Shown here: piece after piece, positions 5,396-11,311 of the stretch
Layout: each line of letters begins with the position of its first letter
Numbering within the stretch: position 1 is the stretch's first letter
From: Candidatus Nealsonbacteria bacterium RIFCSPLOWO2_01_FULL_38_120
GTDB taxonomy: Bacteria > Patescibacteriota > Minisyncoccia > Minisyncoccales > GWA2-38-27
NCBI GenBank assembly: GCA_001821475.1
Contig: MHMF01000012.1
Location: 1 to 11,311, forward strand
Direction: 5' to 3'
Length of the DNA stretch: 11,311 bases
The notes under the pieces: model-generated
What the model saw: only the letters and a program-made list of their open reading frames with translations
Databases searched by the model: none
What the model was told of the DNA's origin: nothing
Program-made: the position numbers and the translations under genes

Positions 5396-5467
5396 AATTA
5401 CGAATTATGAATCAAGAATTATGGAAGACGAACCGACCGTAAAATTCATAATTCATGATTCGTAATT
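5396..5467. repeat. AT-rich inverted repeat between dnaB and recR
   Basis: AATTACGAAT (5396-5405) pairs with ATTCGTAATT (5458-5467), and ATGAAT (5407-5412) with ATTCAT (5451-5456), with one T-G pair between: 17 bp in all. GAATTATG is also directly repeated at 5402 and 5416. Such AATTATGAATTACG words look like a dispersed intergenic repeat; an mRNA hairpin between the cistrons is another possibility. Confidence 0.6.
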
Positions 5468-5483
5468 TTTAATTAAATTCGGC

Positions 5484-6860
5484 TCACTCTGTGTATTCAT
5501 GTTTTTCCAGATTTCTGAAGCAGACCCGCTGGTCGTCAAAATAAAGCTCTGCTTTTCCGACAGGACCGTTTCTATGTTTTGCGACGATAATATCCGCGAT
5601 ATTTTTCCTGGCTGTTTCCGGGAAATATCTGTCTTCTCTGTATATCAAAAGCACAATATCCGCATCCTGCTCTAGTGATCCGGATTCACGAAGGTCGGCT
5701 AATTTTGGAATTTGGGGAGTTCTGTGCTCTACTGCGCGGGAAAGCTGGGACAGGGCAAGCACAGGAACATTCAATTCCCTTGCCAGACCTTTCAACGAGC
5801 GGGAAATTTCCGAGACCTGCTGGACCAATCCGGACATTGTGTTTCTTGGCTCCATTAACTGGAGATAATCAATAACAATAAGCCCCAATCCCTTGTCTGC
5901 CTGAAGCCGCCTTGCCATTGCCCTCATTTGAAGAACATTGGTGATAGCCGCGTCGTCAATATAAATCGGGGCTTCAGAAAGAAGACCCATTGCGTGCTGA
6001 ATTTTGGCAAAATCATTATTTTCTCCTTCACTGGAAAGCCGTCCTGTTCTTAATCGCCACAAATCAATATTAGCGAGTGTTGCTATCAAGCGGTCTACTA
6101 CCTGCTCTTTTGACATTTCTAAGCTGAAAATCCCGACAGGGACTTTGTTGTTTATTGCGATGTTGGTGGCGATATTCATCGCCAAACTTGATTTTCCAAT
6201 GGACGGTCGGGCGGCTAAAATTATGAAATCTGATTTTTGGAGCCCGGCTAATATATTGTCTAAATCCTTAAACCCAGTAGGCAGTCCGTGAATTGCTCCT
6301 TGATGTTTTGAGAGCTTGTCAATTCTTTCAAAGGCTTCTTCCAGCGACGCTTTGATGGGCGTGAAATTCTGAGTCAAGCTATGCTGGGAAATGCTGAAAA
6401 TTTTCTGTTCCGCCTTATCCAGAAGCACATCAATATCTTCTTCTTCGTCGTATCCCATTTGGTTTATGTCTTGGCTTACCCCGATCAAGTCGCGGAGGAT
6501 TCTTTTTCTTTGGATTATTTTGGCGTAATTCAAGACATGGGTCGCGGTCGGCACAGCGTTTATAAGTTCGGTAAGGCAACTGTTTCCTCCGACTTCGTCA
6601 AGAATGTTTTTTTCTTTCAAGCGGACAGAGAGCGACAGTAGGTCAATAGGGTCGCCTTTCTCAAAAAGTTCTAAAACAGATTGATAAATTTTCTGGTATG
6701 ATTGTTTGTAAAAATCTCTGGGCTGGAGAAAATCCGCCACTTTGAAAATAGCGTTTTTGTCAATCATTAGGCATCCCAAAAGCGATTTTTCCGCTTCTGT
6801 ATTTTGAGGGGGAAGTTTTCCTGCCAAGTTAGAGCTTTTATTTTGAAAATTGTCTGCCAT
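5484..6860 (-). CDS. dnaB: Replicative DNA helicase DnaB
   Basis: Hexameric 5'-3' helicase that unwinds DNA at the replication fork. The 458-aa product (E. coli 471) has the N-terminal domain (PPQNTEAEKSLLGCLMID, 17-34, onward to about 115), a linker helix, and the RecA-like domain from about 185 (HGLPTGFKDLDNILAGLQ). Walker A is ARPSIGKSS (217-225, Lys223); the usual Thr after Lys is Ser. Walker B is LIVIDYLQLM (327-336, Asp331). SQLSR lies at 371-375, RESGSLEQDADIVLLIYRED at 391-410, and KHRNGPVG (428-435) carries the arginine finger. No intein interrupts it. Start ATG 6860 fits the family and lacks a clear Shine-Dalgarno sequence. The stop TGA falls at the normal family end, supporting the standard code. 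A leader with inverted repeats lies upstream; recR follows. Confidence 0.97.
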   Translation of the reverse strand: MADNFQNKSSNLAGKLPPQNTEAEKSLLGCLMIDKNAIFKVADFLQPRDFYKQSYQKIYQSVLELFEKGDPIDLLSLSVRLKEKNILDEVGGNSCLTELINAVPTATHVLNYAKIIQRKRILRDLIGVSQDINQMGYDEEEDIDVLLDKAEQKIFSISQHSLTQNFTPIKASLEEAFERIDKLSKHQGAIHGLPTGFKDLDNILAGLQKSDFIILAARPSIGKSSLAMNIATNIAINNKVPVGIFSLEMSKEQVVDRLIATLANIDLWRLRTGRLSSEGENNDFAKIQHAMGLLSEAPIYIDDAAITNVLQMRAMARRLQADKGLGLIVIDYLQLMEPRNTMSGLVQQVSEISRSLKGLARELNVPVLALSQLSRAVEHRTPQIPKLADLRESGSLEQDADIVLLIYREDRYFPETARKNIADIIVAKHRNGPVGKAELYFDDQRVCFRNLEKHEYTE

Positions 6861-6877
6861 ACGTTAGCCGCCCTAAT

Positions 6878-7024
6878 CCACGAAATTTCTTCAACTCTTT
6901 GTGTTTTGGTTTGGGCTACTCTTTTCCAAATTTTTTTTTGGACTTTCATTTTTCAGTATGCCTCAAAATTTTTGTTTTGGCTCGCCTTTAAGCCGAAACA
7001 AAATAGTTAGAAGAAATTTCGTGG
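6878..7024 (-). promoter_or_regulatory. Inverted repeats in the dnaB leader region
   Basis: CCACGAAATTTCTTC (6878-6892) is exactly inverted as GAAGAAATTTCGTGG (7010-7024), extended by AGTT with one extra A. Inside, TTTTGTTTTGGCT (6970-6982) pairs with AGCCGAAACAAAA (6991-7003) with one G-T pair. The latter strand could also pair imperfectly with TTTTGGTTTGGGCT at 6904-6917, so two folds exclude each other. If dnaB transcription begins upstream of 7024, this would be a structured leader ending 17 nt before ATG. The rest of 6861-7184 holds the plus promoter at 7090 and no gene I can support. Confidence 0.5.
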
Positions 7025-7089
7025 CTTATGGTGGACATTCGTTAGGTGATACAAAATTATTCTATATTAAAAATGGAAAATGCAACATA

Positions 7090-7117
7090 TTGACATTTTC
7101 AATGGGTATGCTATATT
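7090..7117 (+). promoter_or_regulatory. Strong sigma70-type promoter with extended -10
   Basis: TTGACA (7090-7095) is a perfect -35 box; 16 bp later comes TATATT (7112-7117), preceded by TG-C at 7109-7111, an extended -10. Transcription would begin near 7124, about 60 nt before the first small gene. It is the clearest promoter in the window. Confidence 0.8.
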
Positions 7118-7184
7118 CATAACAGCACCCTAAAATATAGTAGGGGATAGACGCGAAAAAAATAAGCAAAGAAAGGAACCAAAT

Positions 7185-7388
7185 ATGGTAGAGAAAAAGA
7201 TTAGAATGATGGCAAGGAGAGTTTCATTCTTGGTCTGTAAGGGGTATTCCTTGAAACAGGCCGTTGACGCGGTTGCTGATGAGAGCAAGCTGGGGGCGGG
7301 AGATCGGCAGGCCGTGGAGGATGCTTATGCCGCAATACATCCAGAGATAGAAGAATGGTTTCTATATGATACGCAAATCTTTTCTTAA
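7185..7388 (+). CDS. Small protein of unknown function, 67 aa (first of a pair)
   Basis: Unrecognised. Start ATG 7185 is well supported by AAAGGAA (7172-7178) 6 nt before, and the gene follows a strong promoter. The protein is mixed in charge and probably all-helical: a basic start (KKIRMMARRVSFLVCKGY, 4-21 in full), then SLKQAVDAVADESKLGAGDRQ and AVEDAYAAIHPEIEEWFLYD. No signal peptide or membrane helix. The inside of the gene is GC-rich: 41 of 60 bases in 7261-7320, against clearly AT-rich neighbours, which hints at acquisition from elsewhere or unusual constraint. Its stop TAA (7386-7388) overlaps the Shine-Dalgarno sequence of the next gene, so the two are probably coupled. Confidence 0.65.
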   Translation: MVEKKIRMMARRVSFLVCKGYSLKQAVDAVADESKLGAGDRQAVEDAYAAIHPEIEEWFLYDTQIFS

Positions 7389-7398
7389 GGAGAACCAG

Positions 7399-7575
7399 AT
7401 GAGCAGAAACAGAAGTAAAGACAGAGCGCCTCTTCATTTTTGGAGAGGAAGATTGGCGACCGCCATACGGCGGTTGGCAGACAACCATCGCCTCCCGATA
7501 GGGGCAGAGATGATGATCGTGAGCGACAAGATTGTCTCTCGCTTGCTGCCACTCGTGCGTGTGGTTGACAAGTAA
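7399..7575 (+). CDS. Small basic protein of unknown function, 58 aa (second of a pair)
   Basis: Unrecognised. ATG 7399 is chosen over the upstream in-frame ATG 7366 because AAGGAG (7387-7392) lies 6 nt before it and overlaps the stop of the preceding gene. The protein is strongly basic (about 13 Lys/Arg to 5 Asp/Glu): MSRNRSKDRAPLHFWRGRL, then TAIRRLADNHRLPIGAEMM and IVSDKIVSRLLPLVRVVDK. This charge suggests nucleic-acid or ribosome binding. The GC-rich composition matches its partner. A terminator follows 25 bp after the stop, closing a two-gene unit. The order and coupling are compatible with a toxin-antitoxin or regulator pair, but no motif supports that. Confidence 0.6.
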   Translation: MSRNRSKDRAPLHFWRGRLATAIRRLADNHRLPIGAEMMIVSDKIVSRLLPLVRVVDK

Positions 7576-7599
7576 CGCCTACGCCCTCACAGAAGCGGC

Positions 7600-7627
7600 A
7601 AAGGGTTCCACGGATGGAACCCTTTTT
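7600..7627 (+). terminator. Rho-independent terminator of the small-gene pair
   Basis: AAAGGGTTCC (7600-7609) pairs perfectly with GGAACCCTTT (7616-7625) across a 6-nt loop; T's run on to 7627, then ATTT. It lies 25 bp after the stop at 7575 and stops transcription from running into the convergent cysS end. Confidence 0.88.
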
Positions 7628-7676
7628 ATTTCGTGAATCACGGAAATTAGTTGATAGAAATCGGAAATTGGTAATA

Positions 7677-7714
7677 GAAAATAGAAATAAGAAATCAGAT
7701 AGTTTTCTATTTTC
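7677..7714. repeat. AT-rich inverted repeat beside the cysS 3' end
   Basis: GAAAATAGAAA (7677-7687) and TTTCTATTTTC (7704-7714) form an 11-bp stem with a 16-nt loop, 7 bp beyond the cysS stop. The surrounding 7640-7700 is built from GAAAT/AGAAA words, a simple repeat. It might end cysS transcripts, but lacks a good T tract on that strand. Confidence 0.5.
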
Positions 7715-7720
7715 CAATAA

Positions 7721-9115
7721 TTATTTTCTAGTTAATACCGCTCCTTTGTCTGTATCTTCAATTTTCCAGCCGAGTGCTTCAATTTTTTTTCGGATATTAT
7801 CCGCCTCCCGCCATTTTTTTTCTTTCCGGAATTTTTCCCTTTCCGCAGATAATTTTTTTACAGGAGAGGGGACAGGGAATTTTTTGTTTTTCCCGAGAAT
7901 TCCAAAAATTTTATTAGCTTCCTGGAAAAAAGAAATAATAGCAATGACCCAATCTCTGCTGATTAAATTTTTGTCAATGAGTTTATTTATTTCTTTGATT
8001 ATTTTAAATATAGAAGAAATCGCTTTGGGGGTATTAAAATCGTCGTCTAAGAAACGGTAAAAATCCGCTTTATTTTTTTCCAAAATTCTTTGTCCTGTTC
8101 CTTCTCCGTCTGTTTTTGTAATTTTTATTCCCGACAATCTGTCAAGAAACTCATGGATTTTTTCCAAACCGGCTTTCGCTTCCTCGGCCGACTTTTCTGA
8201 ATAATCAATGGGCGAGCGCCAAAGAACTTTCAAGACCAAAAACCTCAATACTTCCGGCGAATATTTTTGGAGAAAATCCCTTACGGTGATGAAATTGCCT
8301 AATGATTTTGCCATTTTCCGACCTTCTATGGTTAAGAAACCGGTGTGGAGCCAGTATTTTGCCATTGGCCGTTTTCCGCTGATTGCTTCCATCTGGGCTA
8401 TTTCCGCTTCATGATGGGGGAATATCAAATCCCTGGATCCGCCATGGATGCTATATTGAGGTCCAAAGTATTTTTCCACGATTGCCGTGTCTTCAATATG
8501 CCAGCCAGGCCTTCCTTTGCCAAAAGGGCTTTCCCATTCCGGCTCTTCCGGCTTTGAGAGTTTCCATAAACAGAAATCACCTTTATTTTTTTTGGTTTTT
8601 GTTTCATCTATTCTTGAGACAGCGTCCTGCGTCCGGAGAGCTGTTCTGTTTGACAGCCGCCCGTAATTTTTAAATTTAACAATATCATAATATACGCCGT
8701 CTCCTGTTTTATAGGCGTAACCATTGTTCAGCAGTTTTTCTATCTGGCTTATTATTTCCTTGATATGTTCTGTTGCTTTAGCGTATTTGTCAACACTGTT
8801 GATTTTTATTTCCTTCATATCTCTCAGGTATTCTTTTTCAAAATCAAGGGCGAGCTTTGATGGAGTAATTCCTTTTTCTTTTGCCTGGGCGATTATTTTG
8901 TCGTCAATATCAGTAATATTCTGCAAATAAAAAACAACAAATCCTTCTTGCTTTAAGTATTTTGCGAAAGCGTCAAAAACAAGGTATGTTCTGGCGTGGC
9001 CCAAATGAGAAAAATCATAAACAGTTGGTCCGCACACAAACATATTTATCTGTTTCCCCTTTTCCGCCGAGATAATGTCTTTTTTTCTTGTAATAGTATT
9101 GTATATTTTCATCAT
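7721..9115 (-). CDS. cysS: Cysteinyl-tRNA synthetase
   Basis: Class I synthetase that charges tRNA-Cys. From ATG 9115 the product has 464 aa and lines up with the E. coli enzyme (461 aa) residue for residue at the key sites: zinc ligand Cys28 (MFVCGPTVYD), HLGH at 37-40, His234 and Glu238 (FPHHEAEIAQ), KMAKS at 267-271. The third E. coli zinc ligand Cys209 is Asp here (GWHIEDTA), so the metal site is altered or absent. The C-terminal anticodon-binding part is present (WREADNIRKKIEALGWKIEDT). A TTG at 9121 extends the frame by two codons and ATG 9112 is also possible; the E. coli numbering favours 9115. No Shine-Dalgarno sequence; an extended -10 at 9139-9131 would give a leader of about 9 nt. 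Confidence 0.96.
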   Translation of the reverse strand: MMKIYNTITRKKDIISAEKGKQINMFVCGPTVYDFSHLGHARTYLVFDAFAKYLKQEGFVVFYLQNITDIDDKIIAQAKEKGITPSKLALDFEKEYLRDMKEIKINSVDKYAKATEHIKEIISQIEKLLNNGYAYKTGDGVYYDIVKFKNYGRLSNRTALRTQDAVSRIDETKTKKNKGDFCLWKLSKPEEPEWESPFGKGRPGWHIEDTAIVEKYFGPQYSIHGGSRDLIFPHHEAEIAQMEAISGKRPMAKYWLHTGFLTIEGRKMAKSLGNFITVRDFLQKYSPEVLRFLVLKVLWRSPIDYSEKSAEEAKAGLEKIHEFLDRLSGIKITKTDGEGTGQRILEKNKADFYRFLDDDFNTPKAISSIFKIIKEINKLIDKNLISRDWVIAIISFFQEANKIFGILGKNKKFPVPSPVKKLSAEREKFRKEKKWREADNIRKKIEALGWKIEDTDKGAVLTRK

Positions 9116-9130
9116 ATTCAAGGTATTTTT

Positions 9131-9139
9131 ATTATATCA
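9131..9139 (-). promoter_or_regulatory. Extended -10 element for cysS
   Basis: On the minus strand TGATATAAT (9139-9131) is a consensus extended -10. No convincing -35 is seen. Transcription would begin near 9124, leaving an almost leaderless cysS mRNA. Confidence 0.5.
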
Positions 9140-9161
9140 TATTGCCAGTAAAAATCCATTC

Positions 9162-9190
9162 TTTTCAGGGCGGCAGGTTTATGTTAAGAT
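9162..9190 (+). promoter_or_regulatory. Candidate promoter for the GtrA-like gene
   Basis: TTTTCA (9162-9167), 17-bp spacer, TAAGAT (9185-9190) with TG at 9182-9183 as an extended -10. Transcription would begin about 23 nt before ATG 9220. It is divergent from the cysS promoter. Confidence 0.4.
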
Positions 9191-9219
9191 AAAAAATAGC
9201 AAATTAACTTTTAAAATTT

Positions 9220-9816
9220 ATGAAAAAAATTGATATCGTTTTGTCGTTAGCCGCGGGCGAGGGAGTTGCTCTGCTCTTTGATTGGCTATTAAAAAATTCC
9301 CAAGTGGAGTTTACTTTTTTGTATTGGCTTTTGCCGATTATTTTTCCTATATTGAGTTTATTCTGCCTCTGGCTCGCTTATTTTGTCGGCAAGAAATTCA
9401 TTTTTGTTTTCCAGTTGGCAAAATTTCTTTTGATAGGAGCTTTATTCGCTGTATTTGATTTAGCTATATTAAACGGCTTAATGGAATATTTTAACGCCAC
9501 AAGCGGAATCAAGTATCTTATTTTCGTAAGCATTTCTTTTATAATCGCCACTTCTGTAAAATATTTTGTTGACAAGTTTTGGGCTTTTGAAAAATCTAGC
9601 GCGGATAAAGTCGGCTCTGAATTCGGCTTGTTTTTCGCGATTACCGCAATAAGCGCGGGCATTCAGATAGGAATAGCCCATATTATTGTAAATGTTATTG
9701 GAGCGCGCTTGGGATTGAATCCTTTGGTTTTGGGGAATGTCGGCAAAATAGCGGGAATTGCTATCGCTTCCGCGTGGAATTTCATTGGCTATAAGTTTTT
9801 TGTCTTTAAGAAATAA
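9220..9816 (+). CDS. GtrA-like integral membrane protein
   Basis: GtrA family proteins are small membrane proteins linked to transfer of lipid-linked sugars across the membrane (GtrA of phage serotype conversion is the model). The core is clear: QLAKFLLIGALFAVFDLAIL (65-84), IKYLIFVSISFIIATSVKYFVDKFWAF, and the typical end WNFIGYKFFVFKK. About six hydrophobic segments are visible, near 4-24, 33-56, 64-91, 96-123, 133-160 and 169-196. The usual family length is 120-150 aa with four segments, so this 198-aa protein has two more at its N-terminus. No Shine-Dalgarno sequence is evident; ATG 9220 is the natural start. No glycosyltransferase lies beside it, so its sugar pathway is unknown. dnaX follows 76 bp later. 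Confidence 0.85.
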   Translation: MKKIDIVLSLAAGEGVALLFDWLLKNSQVEFTFLYWLLPIIFPILSLFCLWLAYFVGKKFIFVFQLAKFLLIGALFAVFDLAILNGLMEYFNATSGIKYLIFVSISFIIATSVKYFVDKFWAFEKSSADKVGSEFGLFFAITAISAGIQIGIAHIIVNVIGARLGLNPLVLGNVGKIAGIAIASAWNFIGYKFFVFKK

Positions 9817-9842
9817 CTAAGAATAGAATAATTTTTCCCCCA

Positions 9843-9881
9843 CCTCCTCCACCTCTTTGAGGGGGAGGAGGATTAAGGAGG
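9843..9881 (+). promoter_or_regulatory. Hairpin and Shine-Dalgarno region before dnaX
   Basis: CCTCCTCC (9843-9850) pairs with GGAGGAGG (9864-9871), then an A-G mismatch, then CCTC/GAGG (9852-9855, 9859-9862) around a TTT loop. The dnaX Shine-Dalgarno sequence AAGGAGG follows at 9875-9881. CCCCCACCTCC (9837-9847) could instead pair with GGAGGGGGG (9877-9885), hiding the site. This gives two alternative folds, one open and one closed for translation. Confidence 0.6.
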
Positions 9882-9892
9882 GGGGTTATCCC

Positions 9893-11011
9893 ATGGCTAA
9901 TTTGGTTTTATATCGCAAATACCGGCCTCAGACATTCGCTGAAATTACCGGACAGGAGCATGTTGTCCAGACAATTAAAAATGCCATTTCTTTGGGCGCG
10001 ATTTCCCACGCCTATATTTTTTCGGGTCCCCGCGGTTCAGGAAAAACAACGATAGCTCGACTTTTGGCAAAAGCGGCTAATTGCCGCGAGAGAAAGCCGC
10101 GCAATTTTGAGCCGTGCAATAAGTGCTCCTCTTGCCTTGAAATTATGGGAACAAGGTCTTTGGATTTTATTGAAATTGACGCCGCAAGCCATAGGGGTAT
10201 AGATGAAATACGGGAATTGAGGGACGGCGTTAAATTCGCGCCAGTCAAAGAAAAATACAAGGTATTCGTGATTGACGAATGTCACCAATTAACTAAGGAA
10301 GCGGCAAACGCGTTGTTAAAGACATTGGAAGAGCCGCCTAATCACGCTATTTTCATTTTAGCCACGACCGAGATTCATAAAATGATTTCAACTATAATTT
10401 CCCGTTGTCAGAGGTTTGATTTCAGAAAACTTAATTTGGCGGAAATAACCAGCAGGTTAGAATTTATTTCCGACAGAGAAAATTCCAGATTTGAAAAATC
10501 GGCTTTAGAGCTTATCGCCTTAAATTCCGGCGGTTCAATAAGAGACGCTGAAAGTTTGCTTGACCAGGTTCTGGCTTTTGCCGGCGATTTGGGAAAAGAT
10601 AGAGAGATAAAGATAAAAGACATAAAGGAATTGCTTGGCATAGCCGATGTGGAAATAATCGGTAAATTCGTTGATTTGTTGCGCGAAAAGAACGCAGCCG
10701 GGGCGTTGAAACTTTTGCAAGATATTTTTGAAAAGGGCTACGACCCGCAGGAATTTTCCAAAGCGCTTATCCGCTATTTGAGGCAAGTGCTTATATTGAA
10801 AATAAGCATGGATTCCGTTAATCCGATTTTAATCGGCTTAGCGAAAGAAGACCAGGAGAAAATGAAAGCGCAAGTTGAAAAATTTAGCCAAAAAGAAATC
10901 CAAACAGCATTGAATTTATTTTTAGACGTTGAAAATAAAACAAAATATTCCTCAATTCCTCAATTGCCCTTAGAGCTTGCAACTGTTGATTTTATCAACC
11001 CAAAGGAGTAA
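9893..11011 (+). CDS. dnaX: DNA polymerase III subunit gamma/tau (short form)
   Basis: AAA+ clamp-loader subunit that loads the sliding clamp at the replication fork. ATG 9893 (MANLVLYRKYRPQTF) is chosen over ATG 9857 because family similarity begins there, and AAGGAGG at 9875-9881 lies 11 nt before it. Of the 372 residues: Walker A GPRGSGKT 45-52, zinc cysteines C64, C75, C78, C81, Walker B VFVIDEC 124-130 (usually IDEVHML), sensor 1 FILATTE 154-160, and the SRC motif at 170-172. Domain III follows to the end. The tau-specific domains IV and V that hold the helicase and polymerase (E. coli tau 643 aa) are missing, so the protein is about the size of gamma (431 aa) or smaller. No frameshift signal is needed to make the short form. 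tRNA-Gln lies 24 bp downstream. Confidence 0.95.
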   Translation: MANLVLYRKYRPQTFAEITGQEHVVQTIKNAISLGAISHAYIFSGPRGSGKTTIARLLAKAANCRERKPRNFEPCNKCSSCLEIMGTRSLDFIEIDAASHRGIDEIRELRDGVKFAPVKEKYKVFVIDECHQLTKEAANALLKTLEEPPNHAIFILATTEIHKMISTIISRCQRFDFRKLNLAEITSRLEFISDRENSRFEKSALELIALNSGGSIRDAESLLDQVLAFAGDLGKDREIKIKDIKELLGIADVEIIGKFVDLLREKNAAGALKLLQDIFEKGYDPQEFSKALIRYLRQVLILKISMDSVNPILIGLAKEDQEKMKAQVEKFSQKEIQTALNLFLDVENKTKYSSIPQLPLELATVDFINPKE

Positions 11012-11035
11012 AAAATAATAGTGGATTGAAGACAT

Positions 11036-11110
11036 TGCCGGGTCGTCTAATGGTAGGACATCTCCCTTTGGAGGAGAATATTCTAGGTTCGAATCCTAGC
11101 CCGGCAGCCA
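11036..11110 (+). tRNA. tRNA-Gln (anticodon TTG)
   Basis: Full cloverleaf with encoded CCA. Acceptor TGCCGGG pairs with CCCGGCA, discriminator G, CCA at 11108-11110. The anticodon stem is TCTCC/GGAGA with loop CTTTGGA, giving anticodon TTG, which reads CAA (and CAG by wobble). The T arm is CTAGG-TTCGAAT-CCTAG. The U1-A72 first pair is a known identity feature of bacterial tRNA-Gln. The D arm (GTCTAATGGTAGGAC) has the GG pair. Confidence 0.96.
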
Positions 11111-11130
11111 CATTGTAAAGTTTGCGTTTC

Positions 11131-11147
11131 CCGCCTTGCTCGGGCGG
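11131..11147. repeat. Small GC-rich hairpin after tRNA-Gln
   Basis: CCGCC (11131-11135) pairs with GGCGG (11143-11147) across TTGCTCG. It is not followed by a T tract, so it is not a typical terminator. It belongs with the other CCCGCC-type palindromes of the window. Confidence 0.45.
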
Positions 11148-11202
11148 CTAAAAAGAAAGGGTTTGGAGGAAGGAATTTTGCCCGCTCGCCGTTGAGTTTT
11201 CC

Positions 11203-11230
11203 TGCCCGCAGCCGCTAAGCGGGGCGGGCA
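11203..11230. repeat. GC-rich REP-like hairpin
   Basis: TGCCCGC (11203-11209) pairs with GCGGGCA (11224-11230), and CCGCT (11212-11216) with AGCGG (11218-11222), with a small AG/G internal loop. Two stacked stems resemble the element in fmt at 2383-2408. No gene is seen in 11111-11311. Confidence 0.65.
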
Positions 11231-11311
11231 ATTCGTCAGTTTAGGTTTCGTTTCTTGCATTTGTGAATCAAATTCGGAAGAATAATTTCAAAAGTTTGTT
11301 GCTGTTTTTTA

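Noticed and set aside
5484..6860. Intein or frameshift in dnaB
   Set aside because: All helicase motifs follow in one frame with normal spacing and length.
6767..7122. Open frames of 60-73 aa overlapping the dnaB start and its leader
   Set aside because: No ribosome site and low-complexity translation; they come from the AT-rich inverted-repeat region.
7185..7575. Toxin-antitoxin module
   Set aside because: Size and coupling fit, but no known toxin fold or antitoxin motif can be seen; left as unknown pair.
7201..7717. Minus-strand open frames of 95 and 110 aa across the small-gene cassette
   Set aside because: They lie opposite two genes with promoter, ribosome sites and terminator, and have Cys/Pro/Ser-rich shadow composition.

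Overview
This window looks like a chromosomal segment of a Patescibacteria/CPR bacterium, probably Parcubacteria-like. That placement is an inference from recalled protein features: an EF-P whose loop lacks the usual modifiable residue, a cysteinyl-tRNA synthetase with GWHIEDTA in place of GWHIECSA, a PurD-like ATP-grasp protein, and a short DnaX. It also rests on AT-rich DNA scattered with GC-rich palindromes and short word-like repeats. TGA and TAA both end recognisable genes at the expected place, so the standard bacterial code (table 11) is in use and not the TGA=Gly code of some CPR lineages.

Layout, left to right. Positions 2-1271 (+) hold a PurD-like ATP-grasp gene, cut by the window edge and broken by one extra T in a T8 run at 568-575. 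Its 3' end overlaps the converging efp gene. On the minus strand follow, in order of transcription, a small KOW protein gene (3933-3739) with its own terminator, a helix-hairpin-helix protein with an unfamiliar C-terminal half (3630-2959), then fmt (2880-1879) and efp (1857-1264), 21 bp apart. A perfect 46-bp palindrome sits between the HhH gene and fmt. A conserved-looking 101-aa unknown gene (4327-4022) lies upstream of the KOW gene. Positions 4328-4737 contain no gene but a cluster of inverted repeats, including a possible folded RNA. Next come dnaB (6860-5484) and recR (5385-4738) on the minus strand, in the order dnaB-recR. A 324-bp region then carries the dnaB leader, with a long inverted repeat, and a strong divergent promoter.

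That promoter drives a compact GC-rich cassette (7090-7627, +) of two unrecognised small proteins, each with a good Shine-Dalgarno sequence, closed by a textbook terminator. cysS (9115-7721, -) and gtrA-like (9220-9816, +) are divergent. dnaX (9893-11011, +) follows behind a hairpin that could control its ribosome binding site, and tRNA-Gln(TTG) with encoded CCA lies at 11036-11110. The final 200 bp holds only GC-rich hairpins.

Functionally the window combines translation (fmt, efp, cysS, tRNA-Gln) with replication and recombination (dnaB, dnaX, recR, HhH protein). The items most worth follow-up are the small-ORF cassette, the structured region at 4518-4643, the 46-bp palindrome, the in-frame palindromic insertion in fmt, and the HhH protein's C-terminal half. 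None is proven to be a new system.
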